Positions 32,731-40,138 of a DNA stretch of 64,000 bases are shown here, piece after piece. Each line of letters begins with the position of its first letter. Position 1 is the stretch's first letter. Source of the stretch: JBFMDN01 sp040753915 (GTDB lineage Bacteria > Desulfobacterota > Desulfomonilia > Desulfomonilales > Desulfomonilaceae); the NCBI GenBank assembly GCA_040753915.1, contig JBFMDN010000002.1:1-64000 (forward strand). The letters run 5' to 3'. A program made the translations under genes and the position numbers. The notes under the pieces were generated by a model, which did no database searches, had not been told where the DNA came from, and worked only from the letters and a program-made list of their open reading frames with translations.

Positions 32731-33510
32731 ATGATTTTGTTCAAGAAGATCTCGATAATTTCTTGTTTTCTCATCTTCTTCCTCTACGGAGGGCTTATTG
32801 CGTCCCTCTTCTATTTCTTTCAATGGGACCCTTTGACAACGACCTTAACCTCTCAAAGGACCATCTTCTCAATTCGCCTCAGCTTGATTGCTGCAACAGT
32901 GAGCACGGTTCTTTCCGTCCTCATTGCGTTGCCTTCGGCCTTTGCTCTGTCCCGATACGACTTTCCAGGTAAGAGAGCCGTAGACACTATCCTGGAGCTC
33001 CCCATGATTGTTTCTCCGGCTGCGCTGGGCGCAATGCTGTTGATTTTCTTCAATAACCCTCTTGGATTATGGATCCAGGACCACGGTGCGCAGTTCGTGT
33101 TTACCTTCTACGGCATTGTCCTGGCTCAATTCGTAACCGTCTGTGGGGTATCTACCAGACTGATAAAGGCGGCGATGGACGAGATACCGGTCCGGTACGA
33201 GGCAGTTGCTCGGACTCTCGGAGCCTCTCCCGCCAAAGCCTTTTTCACCATCACGCTGCCTCTGAGCAGGAGAGGCATATATGCCGCGTGCATACTTTCG
33301 TGGGCGAAGGCATTGGGCGAGTTCGGCGCAACCATTACCATTGCAGGGTCTATGTCTATGAAGACCGAAACCCTGCCCATCGCAATATTTATGAGGCTCG
33401 CCAGTGCAGAGATTGAGGGAACCGTTGTCTTGATTCTCATACTCGTGTCGATCGGTTTGAGTATTCTCTACGTCGTCCGGTTGCTCTCCAGGAGAGATTC
33501 GTATGCTTGA
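32731..33510 (+). CDS. modB: Molybdate/tungstate-type ABC transporter permease
   Basis: A 259-residue inner-membrane permease with about six hydrophobic helices (ISIISCFLIFFLYGGLIASL, SLIAATVSTVLSVLIALPS, ELPMIVSPAALGAMLLIFF, and others). The cytoplasmic EAA loop is clear: EAVARTLGASPAKAFFTITL then PLSR, and GEFGATITIAG is the CysT/ModB-type motif. No strong ribosome site precedes the ATG. It overlaps modC by 8 nt and follows moeA by 85 bp. Confidence 0.92.
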   Translation: MILFKKISIISCFLIFFLYGGLIASLFYFFQWDPLTTTLTSQRTIFSIRLSLIAATVSTVLSVLIALPSAFALSRYDFPGKRAVDTILELPMIVSPAALGAMLLIFFNNPLGLWIQDHGAQFVFTFYGIVLAQFVTVCGVSTRLIKAAMDEIPVRYEAVARTLGASPAKAFFTITLPLSRRGIYAACILSWAKALGEFGATITIAGSMSMKTETLPIAIFMRLASAEIEGTVVLILILVSIGLSILYVVRLLSRRDSYA

Positions 33511-34615
33511 GGTGCGCGACCTTTCCTCCAGAGCGGGGAGTTTTGTCCTCAGCAACGTCTCCCTCAGTGTTCACCCGTCTTCGTGCCACGTCATACTCGG
33601 GCCTACGGGGAGCGGCAAGACTCTGCTGCTCGAATCCGTGATCGGACTGAGAAAGCCCGATCGGGGGAAAGTCTTTGTAAACGGCGATGAAATTACGCTT
33701 CTCCCGATGGAGAAACGAAGACTCTCTTATGTGCCTCAAGACCTGGCTTTGTTTCCTCACATGACTGTCAGGGAAAACATTCTTTATGCGAGAAGAATCA
33801 AGGGCATGCGGCTCACTACGGAGAACGGGGTCGCGAAAGAGCTCATTGGCTCTCTCGGCATTGAGCATCTATTGGACAGACGAATCAGAAATTTGAGTGG
33901 AGGGGAGCGCCAGAGAACCGCCTTGGCGAGGGCCATCGTCTCAGGCTGCAAGTATCTGGTGTTGGATGAGCCTCTCTCTGCGCTTCACGAAAGTCTGAAG
34001 AGAGAATTGTGGTATCTTATGAAGGACCTGCAGGGTCGGTATGAGCTTGCAATTCTGATGGTCACTCACGATTTGGAAGAGGCCTTCTTCCTTGGCGATG
34101 CCATAAGCATCATTATCAGCGGTAGGGTTCATCAGCAGGGGACCAAGAGAGAAATCTACGGCTACCCGCAGAGCCTGGAAGTTGCAAAGTTCTTGGGCGT
34201 TGGCAATCTCTTTCGCTCCAGGGTAACCCAGACTTCCGGAGGAGCGTTGTCCGTGCGGTGCGAAGACCTCGGGGTGAGCCTGAATGTTTCTGCTGACAGA
34301 ATGAAGTCGCAAATCACCCAAGATAATGAGTGCATTGTGGGCATAAGATCTGAAGATATCGACATCCTGCCCCCGGCAGAGCTGCCGCCGGATGGGACCA
34401 ATACCGTAGCCGGGGCCGTGCGCAGCATCGTTGAGACCGGCGCCAGTTTCACGATCATTGCAACGGTGGGGGCGGGATCAAAGACTGTGGAGATCACTGT
34501 TGGTCGCGCCATTACGAACAGGTTGAACCTTGCGATAGGGCAGCCCATTCTCATCAATCTTCCGGCGGAGCATCTCTTTCTTATTGACCCGAATTCTCGC
34601 GATACCCTTTCGTAA
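33503..34615 (+). CDS. modC: Molybdate/tungstate-type ABC transporter ATP-binding protein
   Basis: A 370-residue ATPase. It has Walker A GPTGSGKT, Q-loop YVPQDLALFPHMTV, signature LSGGERQRTALARAI, Walker B YLVLDEPLSALHES and switch MVTHDLEEA. The C-terminal part from about residue 235 contains the TOBE/MOP-like regulatory region (VGNLFRSRVTQT, GIRSEDIDIL, and a second beta unit with AITNRLNLAIGQPILINLPA). The start overlaps modB. The accessory domain may bind oxyanion and shut down transport, as in other ModC proteins. Confidence 0.93.
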   Translation: MLEVRDLSSRAGSFVLSNVSLSVHPSSCHVILGPTGSGKTLLLESVIGLRKPDRGKVFVNGDEITLLPMEKRRLSYVPQDLALFPHMTVRENILYARRIKGMRLTTENGVAKELIGSLGIEHLLDRRIRNLSGGERQRTALARAIVSGCKYLVLDEPLSALHESLKRELWYLMKDLQGRYELAILMVTHDLEEAFFLGDAISIIISGRVHQQGTKREIYGYPQSLEVAKFLGVGNLFRSRVTQTSGGALSVRCEDLGVSLNVSADRMKSQITQDNECIVGIRSEDIDILPPAELPPDGTNTVAGAVRSIVETGASFTIIATVGAGSKTVEITVGRAITNRLNLAIGQPILINLPAEHLFLIDPNSRDTLS

Positions 34616-35076
34616 ACAGGAGCATCACGGTGTCCAGTGACCTCCCCTTTGGTCTGGAGGGTCCCATCAGGTTTAAGGCTGCCCCCTCCAAAAGAAGATC
34701 ACTGGGACGGCCACCGCCTGCCCGCATACAGAGAATATAGCGGTTGCCAATAATACTCTCCGTTTCTCCTCCTCAACAGTGACGGGCGAGACGCCTGCCC
34801 ACCGGTCTGCGAACCTCCCGTAAGTGTTCTCGGCATATGGGAGGCGGAAAGAACTTTTGGCATCGGGTATAGACGGAACTGAGCCATGGTGCGGGATCCT
34901 CCTAGAAGTGCCCCTAGGATTGGAGTATGCAGGACCATGACGCCTGCCACACCGCCGTTGCTCCATCGAAATCGGTACCGGCTCGTCCGTTCGACTCAGA
35001 TGGCGCAATACCTGCGTGCGTCATGGTCTCTGCGCTGGCCTCGAATCCCACAAGGCTCGTACCAGAAACCTATCCG
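34616..35076. other. Intergenic stretch, no supported gene
   Basis: About 460 bp between the ends of modC and the universal stress gene. Minus-strand frames exist (for example around 34673-34950) but lack ribosome sites and family motifs. A partial inverted repeat (CATGGTGCGGGATCCTCCTA and CTAGGATTGGAGTATGCAGG) lies around 34885-34938. Confidence 0.4.
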
Positions 35077-35496
35077 TCATTTGACCACCAGGACCGAGCA
35101 CGGAGCTAGCCGCACGAGGTTCTGACACGTCCCGCCCATTATCCGATCGTAGATTGCAGAATGCCCCATGAATCCCAAGATGAGCAGATCATATTCGTTC
35201 TCCTTGACAAACTCCACGATTGTCCGAACCTCATGGCCTACCAGCACATGGGACCGTAGTTTCACTCCTTTCGCCTCTGCCATTTGGCGAGCCTGAGCCA
35301 CGGCCGCTCCAAAAGTTGTATTAGCGGTTTCTTTTTCTTCTATGACTTCGCCAACGGTTCCCGGAAATCGTGGCAATTCCTCCACTGATATCGTGTCGAG
35401 CTCCGTACCAGCCAACATCGCAAGCAAAACACCCTCCTCCAGAGCCTTGAAGGAGTGCGGTGATCCGTCCAGACCGACCAAGATCTTCTTGAGCAT
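35077..35496 (-). CDS. Universal stress protein (UspA family)
   Basis: A 139-residue UspA-fold protein. It begins MLKKILVGLDGSPHSFKALE and ends with the ATP-binding pattern GFMGHSAIYDRIMGGTCQNL followed by CSVLVVK (G-2x-G-9x-G-type loop). The ATG at 35496 has AAAGGA upstream; the frame is open 90 nt further but not protein-like. It is the last gene on the strand led by the fluoride riboswitch, 341 bp after the antiporter with a repeat between. UspA-type genes are among those found under crcB-motif riboswitches, so it may belong to the same regulon, though the gap makes co-transcription uncertain. Confidence 0.92.
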   Translation of the reverse strand: MLKKILVGLDGSPHSFKALEEGVLLAMLAGTELDTISVEELPRFPGTVGEVIEEKETANTTFGAAVAQARQMAEAKGVKLRSHVLVGHEVRTIVEFVKENEYDLLILGFMGHSAIYDRIMGGTCQNLVRLAPCSVLVVK

Positions 35497-35630
35497 CTGC
35501 GTTCCTTTCCAGTCCCCGGGCCGCGGGACGATTGTGATGAGTCCCCTGCCAGGGCTAAGAGATTTCTTATCTTTTGATCGAGCCAAGAAAGGCCCCTCTT
35601 ACGTGAGACGTGTACCCACAGACACATTCC

Positions 35631-35852
35631 CATACTGCCACACATTGAATAGGCGTGGCGTTCATCGCAGTTGAGAGCCGATGAGCCTTCGATCGACATG
35701 TGGCCATAACAGAGGTCGAAAATTCCCAAGAGTGCCTGTGGATCTCCCGACTTATGGCCATCACAATAGTGGAGCGCGTCTAGTGCATTCACGCTGTTGT
35801 CTATGAGTCAGTTTGCGAATACAGTTCCGACCTGTTCCTAATGCGCTCCACT
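35631..35852 (-). repeat. Dispersed repeat family E, copy 1 (~220 bp)
   Basis: Aligns by eye with 56682-56908 along its whole length. On the minus strand both share AGTGGAGCGCATTA, GAACAGGTCGGAAC, then a frame with ALHY, GH, DPQA or TPQA, GHM or DHM, EGSSA, NC and HAYSM. The only length difference in that frame is one whole codon. Copy 1 has lost the CxxCH motif (CDERH). It overlaps the 3' end of the antiporter gene. Confidence 0.75.
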
Positions 35853-37073
35853 ATGGCCCGCTTGCTTTGTCCTGGATCTCAACTCACCATCCGAATCCCG
35901 AACCGTGCCGACCAGAGGTTGTTCATGGGACGGCAATTCCGCTCGTCTAGCCGGCACGCGGGGCTCAAACCACCTCTGGGCAATCAGCGTTGGAACTACG
36001 GCGCTCCCGATCACCGCAGCGACCAGGATGGTGTACTGATCCTGGCTTATGATCCCATTCGTCAGCCCGAACAATGCTGAGATGCTGCCAAACGTCAGCC
36101 CCGTAGACATCATTAGCGTCGTGTACATGCCCTCCCTCGGTTCGAATCGGAAGACCTTGGTGAGAGGCCAGATGCCCACGAACTTGGTTGCCATCTTGAC
36201 CGCCAAGAAAATGGCGATGATCCCTATGCCGGTTATCAGCGTCTCGGCTTTCACGAGCGAACCCGCCTTCAGAAAATAGAAGGGGGTGAGCAAGGTGAAC
36301 GCCATTACACGCATTCTCTGGGCCAGCACCCGGTCCTGAAGAAAGAAAGGCGCGAGCACCATCCCTATGAGATACGCGGGCAACACGGCCTCACTCTTCG
36401 CCATGCCGGCCAGGCCGCCGAGTGCAAAGAGCACAAGAAAAATGAACTTGATTTCAGGCTCACTCACCCTGCTACCCACTCTCCGGAAGAACCATGGAAC
36501 GAATTTTGGCAAGAGCCACATGGATACGGCAGTGACCGCCCCAAACAGAGCGAGCCATACGTTGTAATTAGCAAAGAGGATTCCGAGAGCGAGAACCGTG
36601 CCGAGATCATTAATGAAACACGCAGCAAGGATGATCTTTCCGATCTCTGCTTCGTTGAGACCGGTTTCGACCATCACCGCGTACACTACCGCCACAGACG
36701 TCGTTGAGAGCGCGATCCCCGCAATCTGCGCCTGAGGCCAAGGCCATCCGGAAACGTAGTGTGCATAGAAGAGAACCCCGAAGAACGGTGCGAAAAAGCC
36801 CACTACTCCTATGCCGACGCTCGACCAAAAATGTCTACGGATGACGGTAGGATCGATTTCTGCCCCCGCGAGAAAAGTCAGCAATATGGCCCCGAAGCCG
36901 GCAAGATAATTGACCCACGGGGTCAAGGTAAGCTCGATCAGATTTCCTGCACAAGCGCCCACAACTATTTCGATCAGCGCCACAGATATCCCTACTCGAA
37001 TAGAAATGAGAGAAGACAAAAGGGCCAGGCCTATCCAAAGGCTCGTTAGCAGCCAGTCATTCACGGTAGACAC
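35838..37073 (-). CDS. Cation/proton antiporter, CPA2 (Kef/NapA-like) family
   Basis: A 411-residue membrane protein with about twelve hydrophobic helices and the sodium/hydrogen exchanger fold: LAGAEIDPTVIRRHFW, GIALSTTSVAVVYAVM, and CFINDLGTVLALG with the Asn-Asp pair of the ion site. There is no C-terminal TrkA-N domain. The start is GTG with a weak site. It lies 130 bp after a small unknown gene and downstream of enolase, in the strand headed by the fluoride riboswitch. Antiporters are known members of fluoride regulons. Its last residues (SGAH) and stop codon come from the repeat that abuts it. Confidence 0.88.
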   Translation of the reverse strand: MSTVNDWLLTSLWIGLALLSSLISIRVGISVALIEIVVGACAGNLIELTLTPWVNYLAGFGAILLTFLAGAEIDPTVIRRHFWSSVGIGVVGFFAPFFGVLFYAHYVSGWPWPQAQIAGIALSTTSVAVVYAVMVETGLNEAEIGKIILAACFINDLGTVLALGILFANYNVWLALFGAVTAVSMWLLPKFVPWFFRRVGSRVSEPEIKFIFLVLFALGGLAGMAKSEAVLPAYLIGMVLAPFFLQDRVLAQRMRVMAFTLLTPFYFLKAGSLVKAETLITGIGIIAIFLAVKMATKFVGIWPLTKVFRFEPREGMYTTLMMSTGLTFGSISALFGLTNGIISQDQYTILVAAVIGSAVVPTLIAQRWFEPRVPARRAELPSHEQPLVGTVRDSDGELRSRTKQAGHSGAH

Positions 37074-37203
37074 CCCTGCGGTGCGATCTCATGCGCTCTT
37101 CCCATGAGATGCGCGAGAGAGTTGCATCAAGACAACATTGTTAGCGTTTTCGGAATCCTCGGAGAAGATTCAACTCTTCGTCCGGCTTGGGGGGACTTAC
37201 GTC

Positions 37204-37623
37204 CTACGGGGGCTGGGGTCCGGCCGCAATTGCGCTTATGCGCCGTAGGCCGTCGTTAAGTAAGGCAATCTTCGGGTCCAGGTATTCCGCCACGCCACGG
37301 GGCACCTCTCCGTATCTACGAAGACGCGTGCCTTCAAGCTCAACGAGAGATGTCCAAAGCACTGAACAAGACCCCACTATCATCTTTTCCACAAGGTGTA
37401 CAGAGGCTTCAAGGCCCAACTCGGCTCCAATCTCTTGAAGCGTCGCCTTCATTCCGGCTACTTCTGACTCAATCAGTCGGCGCTGGGCCGGCGAGAGCGT
37501 GTTACGGACCTCGTATAACGCTGACCGGATTTCGTTACCGCGCGCCCAGTAGTCGAATTCGCAAAGGGCTTTGTCCAATTGAGAAAGCGTAACGGATATA
37601 CCCCGAATGTGATTATCACTCAT
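37204..37623 (-). CDS. Hypothetical protein downstream of enolase
   Basis: A 139-residue soluble helical protein of unrecognised family: MSDNHIRGISVTLSQLDKAL at the start, CEFDYWARGNEIRSALYEVR, LSPAQRRLIESEVAGMKATL and a C-terminal GVAEYLDPKIALLNDGLRRI. The start with GGAGG about 11 nt upstream is preferred; the frame also opens back into the 3' end of eno. It is 49 bp after eno, so it is probably co-transcribed and under the same riboswitch. It has no signal peptide or membrane segment. Confidence 0.65.
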   Translation of the reverse strand: MSDNHIRGISVTLSQLDKALCEFDYWARGNEIRSALYEVRNTLSPAQRRLIESEVAGMKATLQEIGAELGLEASVHLVEKMIVGSCSVLWTSLVELEGTRLRRYGEVPRGVAEYLDPKIALLNDGLRRISAIAAGPQPP

Positions 37624-37672
37624 GAGAATGCCTGCCTCCATCATAGTGGAACCGACCGCTTGCGTCAGCTTT

Positions 37673-38950
37673 TCATGTCCTGAGCGGATTCTCAAAAACG
37701 GCACTTGTTCCAAGCTCGGCTTCGATCTCGAGCAGGCGATTGTATTTCGCGATTCGCTCGCTGCGGCTGGCTGAGCCTGTCTTGATCTGTCCTCCCCCCA
37801 TAGCCACAGCGAAATCGGCCAGAAAAGTATCCTCCGTCTCGCCGGAACGGTGGGAAATCACGTAGCCCCATCCTGCTTTGCGGCAAAGTCTAACAGCATC
37901 GATCGTCTCCGTAACCGTGCCGATCTGGTTCAGTTTTATGAGGACTGCGTTCGTCGTCCCCTCTTCGATGCCCCGGGCAATGAAGCGCGTGTTCGTGACA
38001 TAGATATCGTCGCCCACAATCTGCGTTGACTTCCCGAGAGCAGCAGTATGTTCCCGGAAGCCTTCCCAATCATTCTCTGCCAGACCGTCTTCAAGGGAGA
38101 CAATCGGGTATTTTTCGATCCACGCCTTGTAAAGAGCGGTCATTTCCGCACTTGTCTTAATCCCTTGTCCTGATTTGCTCAGGTGATATTTCCCGTCTTC
38201 GAAGAAGGAGCTCGCCGCCGGGTCGAGAGCAATGGCCACATCTTTGCCAGGCTCGTAACCTGCGGCTTCAATCGCTTGAATGATAAGCTCACATGCCTCA
38301 TCGTTGCTCTCTAGGTTTGGCGCAAAACCGCCCTCGTCCCCCACGCTGGTCGCGTATCCCTTTGCCTTCAAGATCTTTTTCAAAGCGTGGAAGGTCTCGG
38401 CACCATAACGGAGGGCTTCTGCAAAGGTGGGGGCGCCTATGGGCATGACCATGAACTCTTGAAAGTCCACGCTATTGTCCGCATGCTGTCCCCCATTGAG
38501 GATGTTCATCATTGGCACGGGAATTCTTACTGCGCCAGCCCCCCCCAGATAAATGTACAAGGGGAGACCGGTCGCAATGGCTGCGGCCCGAGCAGCCGCC
38601 ATGGAGACCCCGAGGATAGCATTTGCGCCGAGCTTGCTTTTGGTGGGGGTTCCATCGAGCTCTATCATTAGTCGATCTATCTCGGCCTGTCGTGTTGAGG
38701 GAACACCAAGTACTTTGGGCGCGATTTCCCGGTTGACATTGTGCACGGCCTTTAGGACTCCCTTGCCCCCATACCGGCTGTTGTCCCCGTCACGAAGCTC
38801 CAGTGCCTCGTTCTCACCCGTAGAAGCTCCGGACGGCACCGAAGACGAAGCGGTCACCCCGTTGTCCAGCTCAACAAAAACGCGCACCGTGGGATTTCCA
38901 CGAGAGTCTAAGATTTCCAATCCCCGCACCGAAACTATTTTGCCTTCCAT
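37673..38950 (-). CDS. eno: Enolase (phosphopyruvate hydratase)
   Basis: A 425-residue enolase interconverting 2-phosphoglycerate and PEP. Motifs: GLEILDSRGNPTVRV, SVPSGASTGENEALELRDGD, MNILNGGQHADNSVDFQEFM, SVGDEGGFAPN (catalytic Glu), SLEDGLAENDW, VGDDIYVTN, AVLIKLNQIGT (catalytic Lys) and VISHRSGETEDTFLADFAVA. The ATG with AAAGGAGG in front is used; a start 33 nt upstream is less likely. It is 37 bp after the CxxC/CxxH protein, downstream of the fluoride riboswitch. Enolase is strongly inhibited by fluoride with Mg2+ and phosphate, so riboswitch-driven overproduction makes sense. Confidence 0.97.
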   Translation of the reverse strand: MEGKIVSVRGLEILDSRGNPTVRVFVELDNGVTASSSVPSGASTGENEALELRDGDNSRYGGKGVLKAVHNVNREIAPKVLGVPSTRQAEIDRLMIELDGTPTKSKLGANAILGVSMAAARAAAIATGLPLYIYLGGAGAVRIPVPMMNILNGGQHADNSVDFQEFMVMPIGAPTFAEALRYGAETFHALKKILKAKGYATSVGDEGGFAPNLESNDEACELIIQAIEAAGYEPGKDVAIALDPAASSFFEDGKYHLSKSGQGIKTSAEMTALYKAWIEKYPIVSLEDGLAENDWEGFREHTAALGKSTQIVGDDIYVTNTRFIARGIEEGTTNAVLIKLNQIGTVTETIDAVRLCRKAGWGYVISHRSGETEDTFLADFAVAMGGGQIKTGSASRSERIAKYNRLLEIEAELGTSAVFENPLRT

Positions 38951-38987
38951 GGAAGCCTCCTTTTCCATTGTCGGATCATACAACAGC

Positions 38988-39722
38988 TCACAACGGTTTC
39001 GGCATCTGTCCGAAAGGGCCTACTGCGGATAGCATCTGGGACCACCCGCTGCACCAACCAACAGCGCATATCAAAGCAGCCTCATCTTCCGGTGTTTCAG
39101 TGCCGTGAAATTCGAACTGAAATGACCGGGCATACGTCCTCAGGTGACGGACGCAATAAGACACCAGCTCATGAGGACCCAAGACGTCTCCGACAATACC
39201 AGGCAGCTCATCTTCGATAAGATGGCGCCGACATCTTACCGGTGACTCATCTCCCGAACATCTCCCGCAAACAGCGTCTTTCCAATGGGGATATGTTCGT
39301 CGTGCAAGCAATCGGAATTGCGTCAAGTCACGGCCTTGCTCCACAATGTTAGGCCGAACGAATCCTGGGGTATTCGGGCCGTATCCTTCTTCGCACATGA
39401 GACACAGGCTCTTTTGTCGAAGCCTTCTTTTGAGTCGACCAAATTGGAGAGGACCGCGCATCTGGAGAGCTTCCAGGGCCAATCCCATGACGTCTTCATA
39501 AAGCACGGCCGGTCCGTGCATGAATCCATTGCGGAATGCTGCCTCCACAATCATCCAACCCCACGCGTGCCGCTCGCACATGCCCCATGCCCGTCGGAGT
39601 CGTTCCCGAGTGGACGGGTTCATGATGCTCCCCTGAATGAACCACCAGAGAAAATGGATTTCCCCTGGACTGAGCAGAAGCTCCTGAGAATAACTCGACA
39701 ATGGGGCAACGTGAACACTCAT
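38988..39722 (-). CDS. Cys/His-rich protein of unknown function in the fluoride-riboswitch operon
   Basis: A 244-residue soluble protein, family not recognised with confidence (some likeness to DUF6062-type proteins). It carries two CxxC pairs (CLMC at 107-110, CGRC at 152-155) and three CxxH pairs (CERH 49-52, CRRH 164-167, CVRH 190-193), which together could hold two or more zinc ions or a cluster. The N-terminal 35 residues are hydrophobic and aromatic (EIHFLWWFIQG). Its ATG overlaps the HEAT-protein stop by 4 nt (ATGA), so it is translated with that protein and the GTPase. Confidence 0.75.
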   Translation of the reverse strand: MSVHVAPLSSYSQELLLSPGEIHFLWWFIQGSIMNPSTRERLRRAWGMCERHAWGWMIVEAAFRNGFMHGPAVLYEDVMGLALEALQMRGPLQFGRLKRRLRQKSLCLMCEEGYGPNTPGFVRPNIVEQGRDLTQFRLLARRTYPHWKDAVCGRCSGDESPVRCRRHLIEDELPGIVGDVLGPHELVSYCVRHLRTYARSFQFEFHGTETPEDEAALICAVGWCSGWSQMLSAVGPFGQMPKPL

Positions 39723-40138
39723 GCGTCGACTTCTTCACCCTCTTTGTCAGCGTGTTCCGCCGAGACCTGCTCAAGAATCTTTCGACATGCCTCCCTGACC
39801 ATCTTGGCAGGATGCTGCAGAAGAGCTTCCAGGGATGTCATGGCGTCGGGTGTGCCGATTTCTCCTAAAGCCTTGACCGCCGCGACCACAAGGTACACGT
39901 CGTCAGTCTTCTCGATCAACTCGTTCAGGGCCTTTGCTGCTCTCGGTTCCCGCAATTTTCCAAGAATCCAGGCTGTCCGGATCGGTGTAGTCTTTTCCGG
40001 ATGGTTCAGAGCGAGAATGAGTTTCTCCACATAGTCCTTCGACGCCCAAAATTGTTCAATATCGAGGCCACACTGTGCGCACTGGTCTAGATTTTCGGCA
40101 AAGTCGCTCCAACATTTTGGGCAGTAGAAACGGACCAT
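39719..40138 (-). CDS. Zinc-ribbon/HEAT-repeat protein in the GTPase cassette
   Basis: A 139-residue protein. Residues 6-23 form a rubredoxin-like zinc ribbon (YCPKC, then CAQC). From about residue 35 it is helical with HEAT/PBS-lyase-type repeats: TAWILGKLREPRAAKALNEL, VAAVKALGEIGTPDAMTSLE and LLQHPAKMVREACRKIL. The tail is acidic. It probably mediates protein contacts with the GTPase encoded immediately upstream, with which it shares a TAATG junction (1-nt overlap). It overlaps the next gene by 4 nt. Confidence 0.8.
   Translation of the reverse strand: MVRFYCPKCWSDFAENLDQCAQCGLDIEQFWASKDYVEKLILALNHPEKTTPIRTAWILGKLREPRAAKALNELIEKTDDVYLVVAAVKALGEIGTPDAMTSLEALLQHPAKMVREACRKILEQVSAEHADKEGEEVDA

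Noticed and set aside
34673..35008. Minus-strand frame after modC
   Set aside because: No start signal and no recognisable domain; two frames are open at once, as expected by chance in GC-rich DNA.
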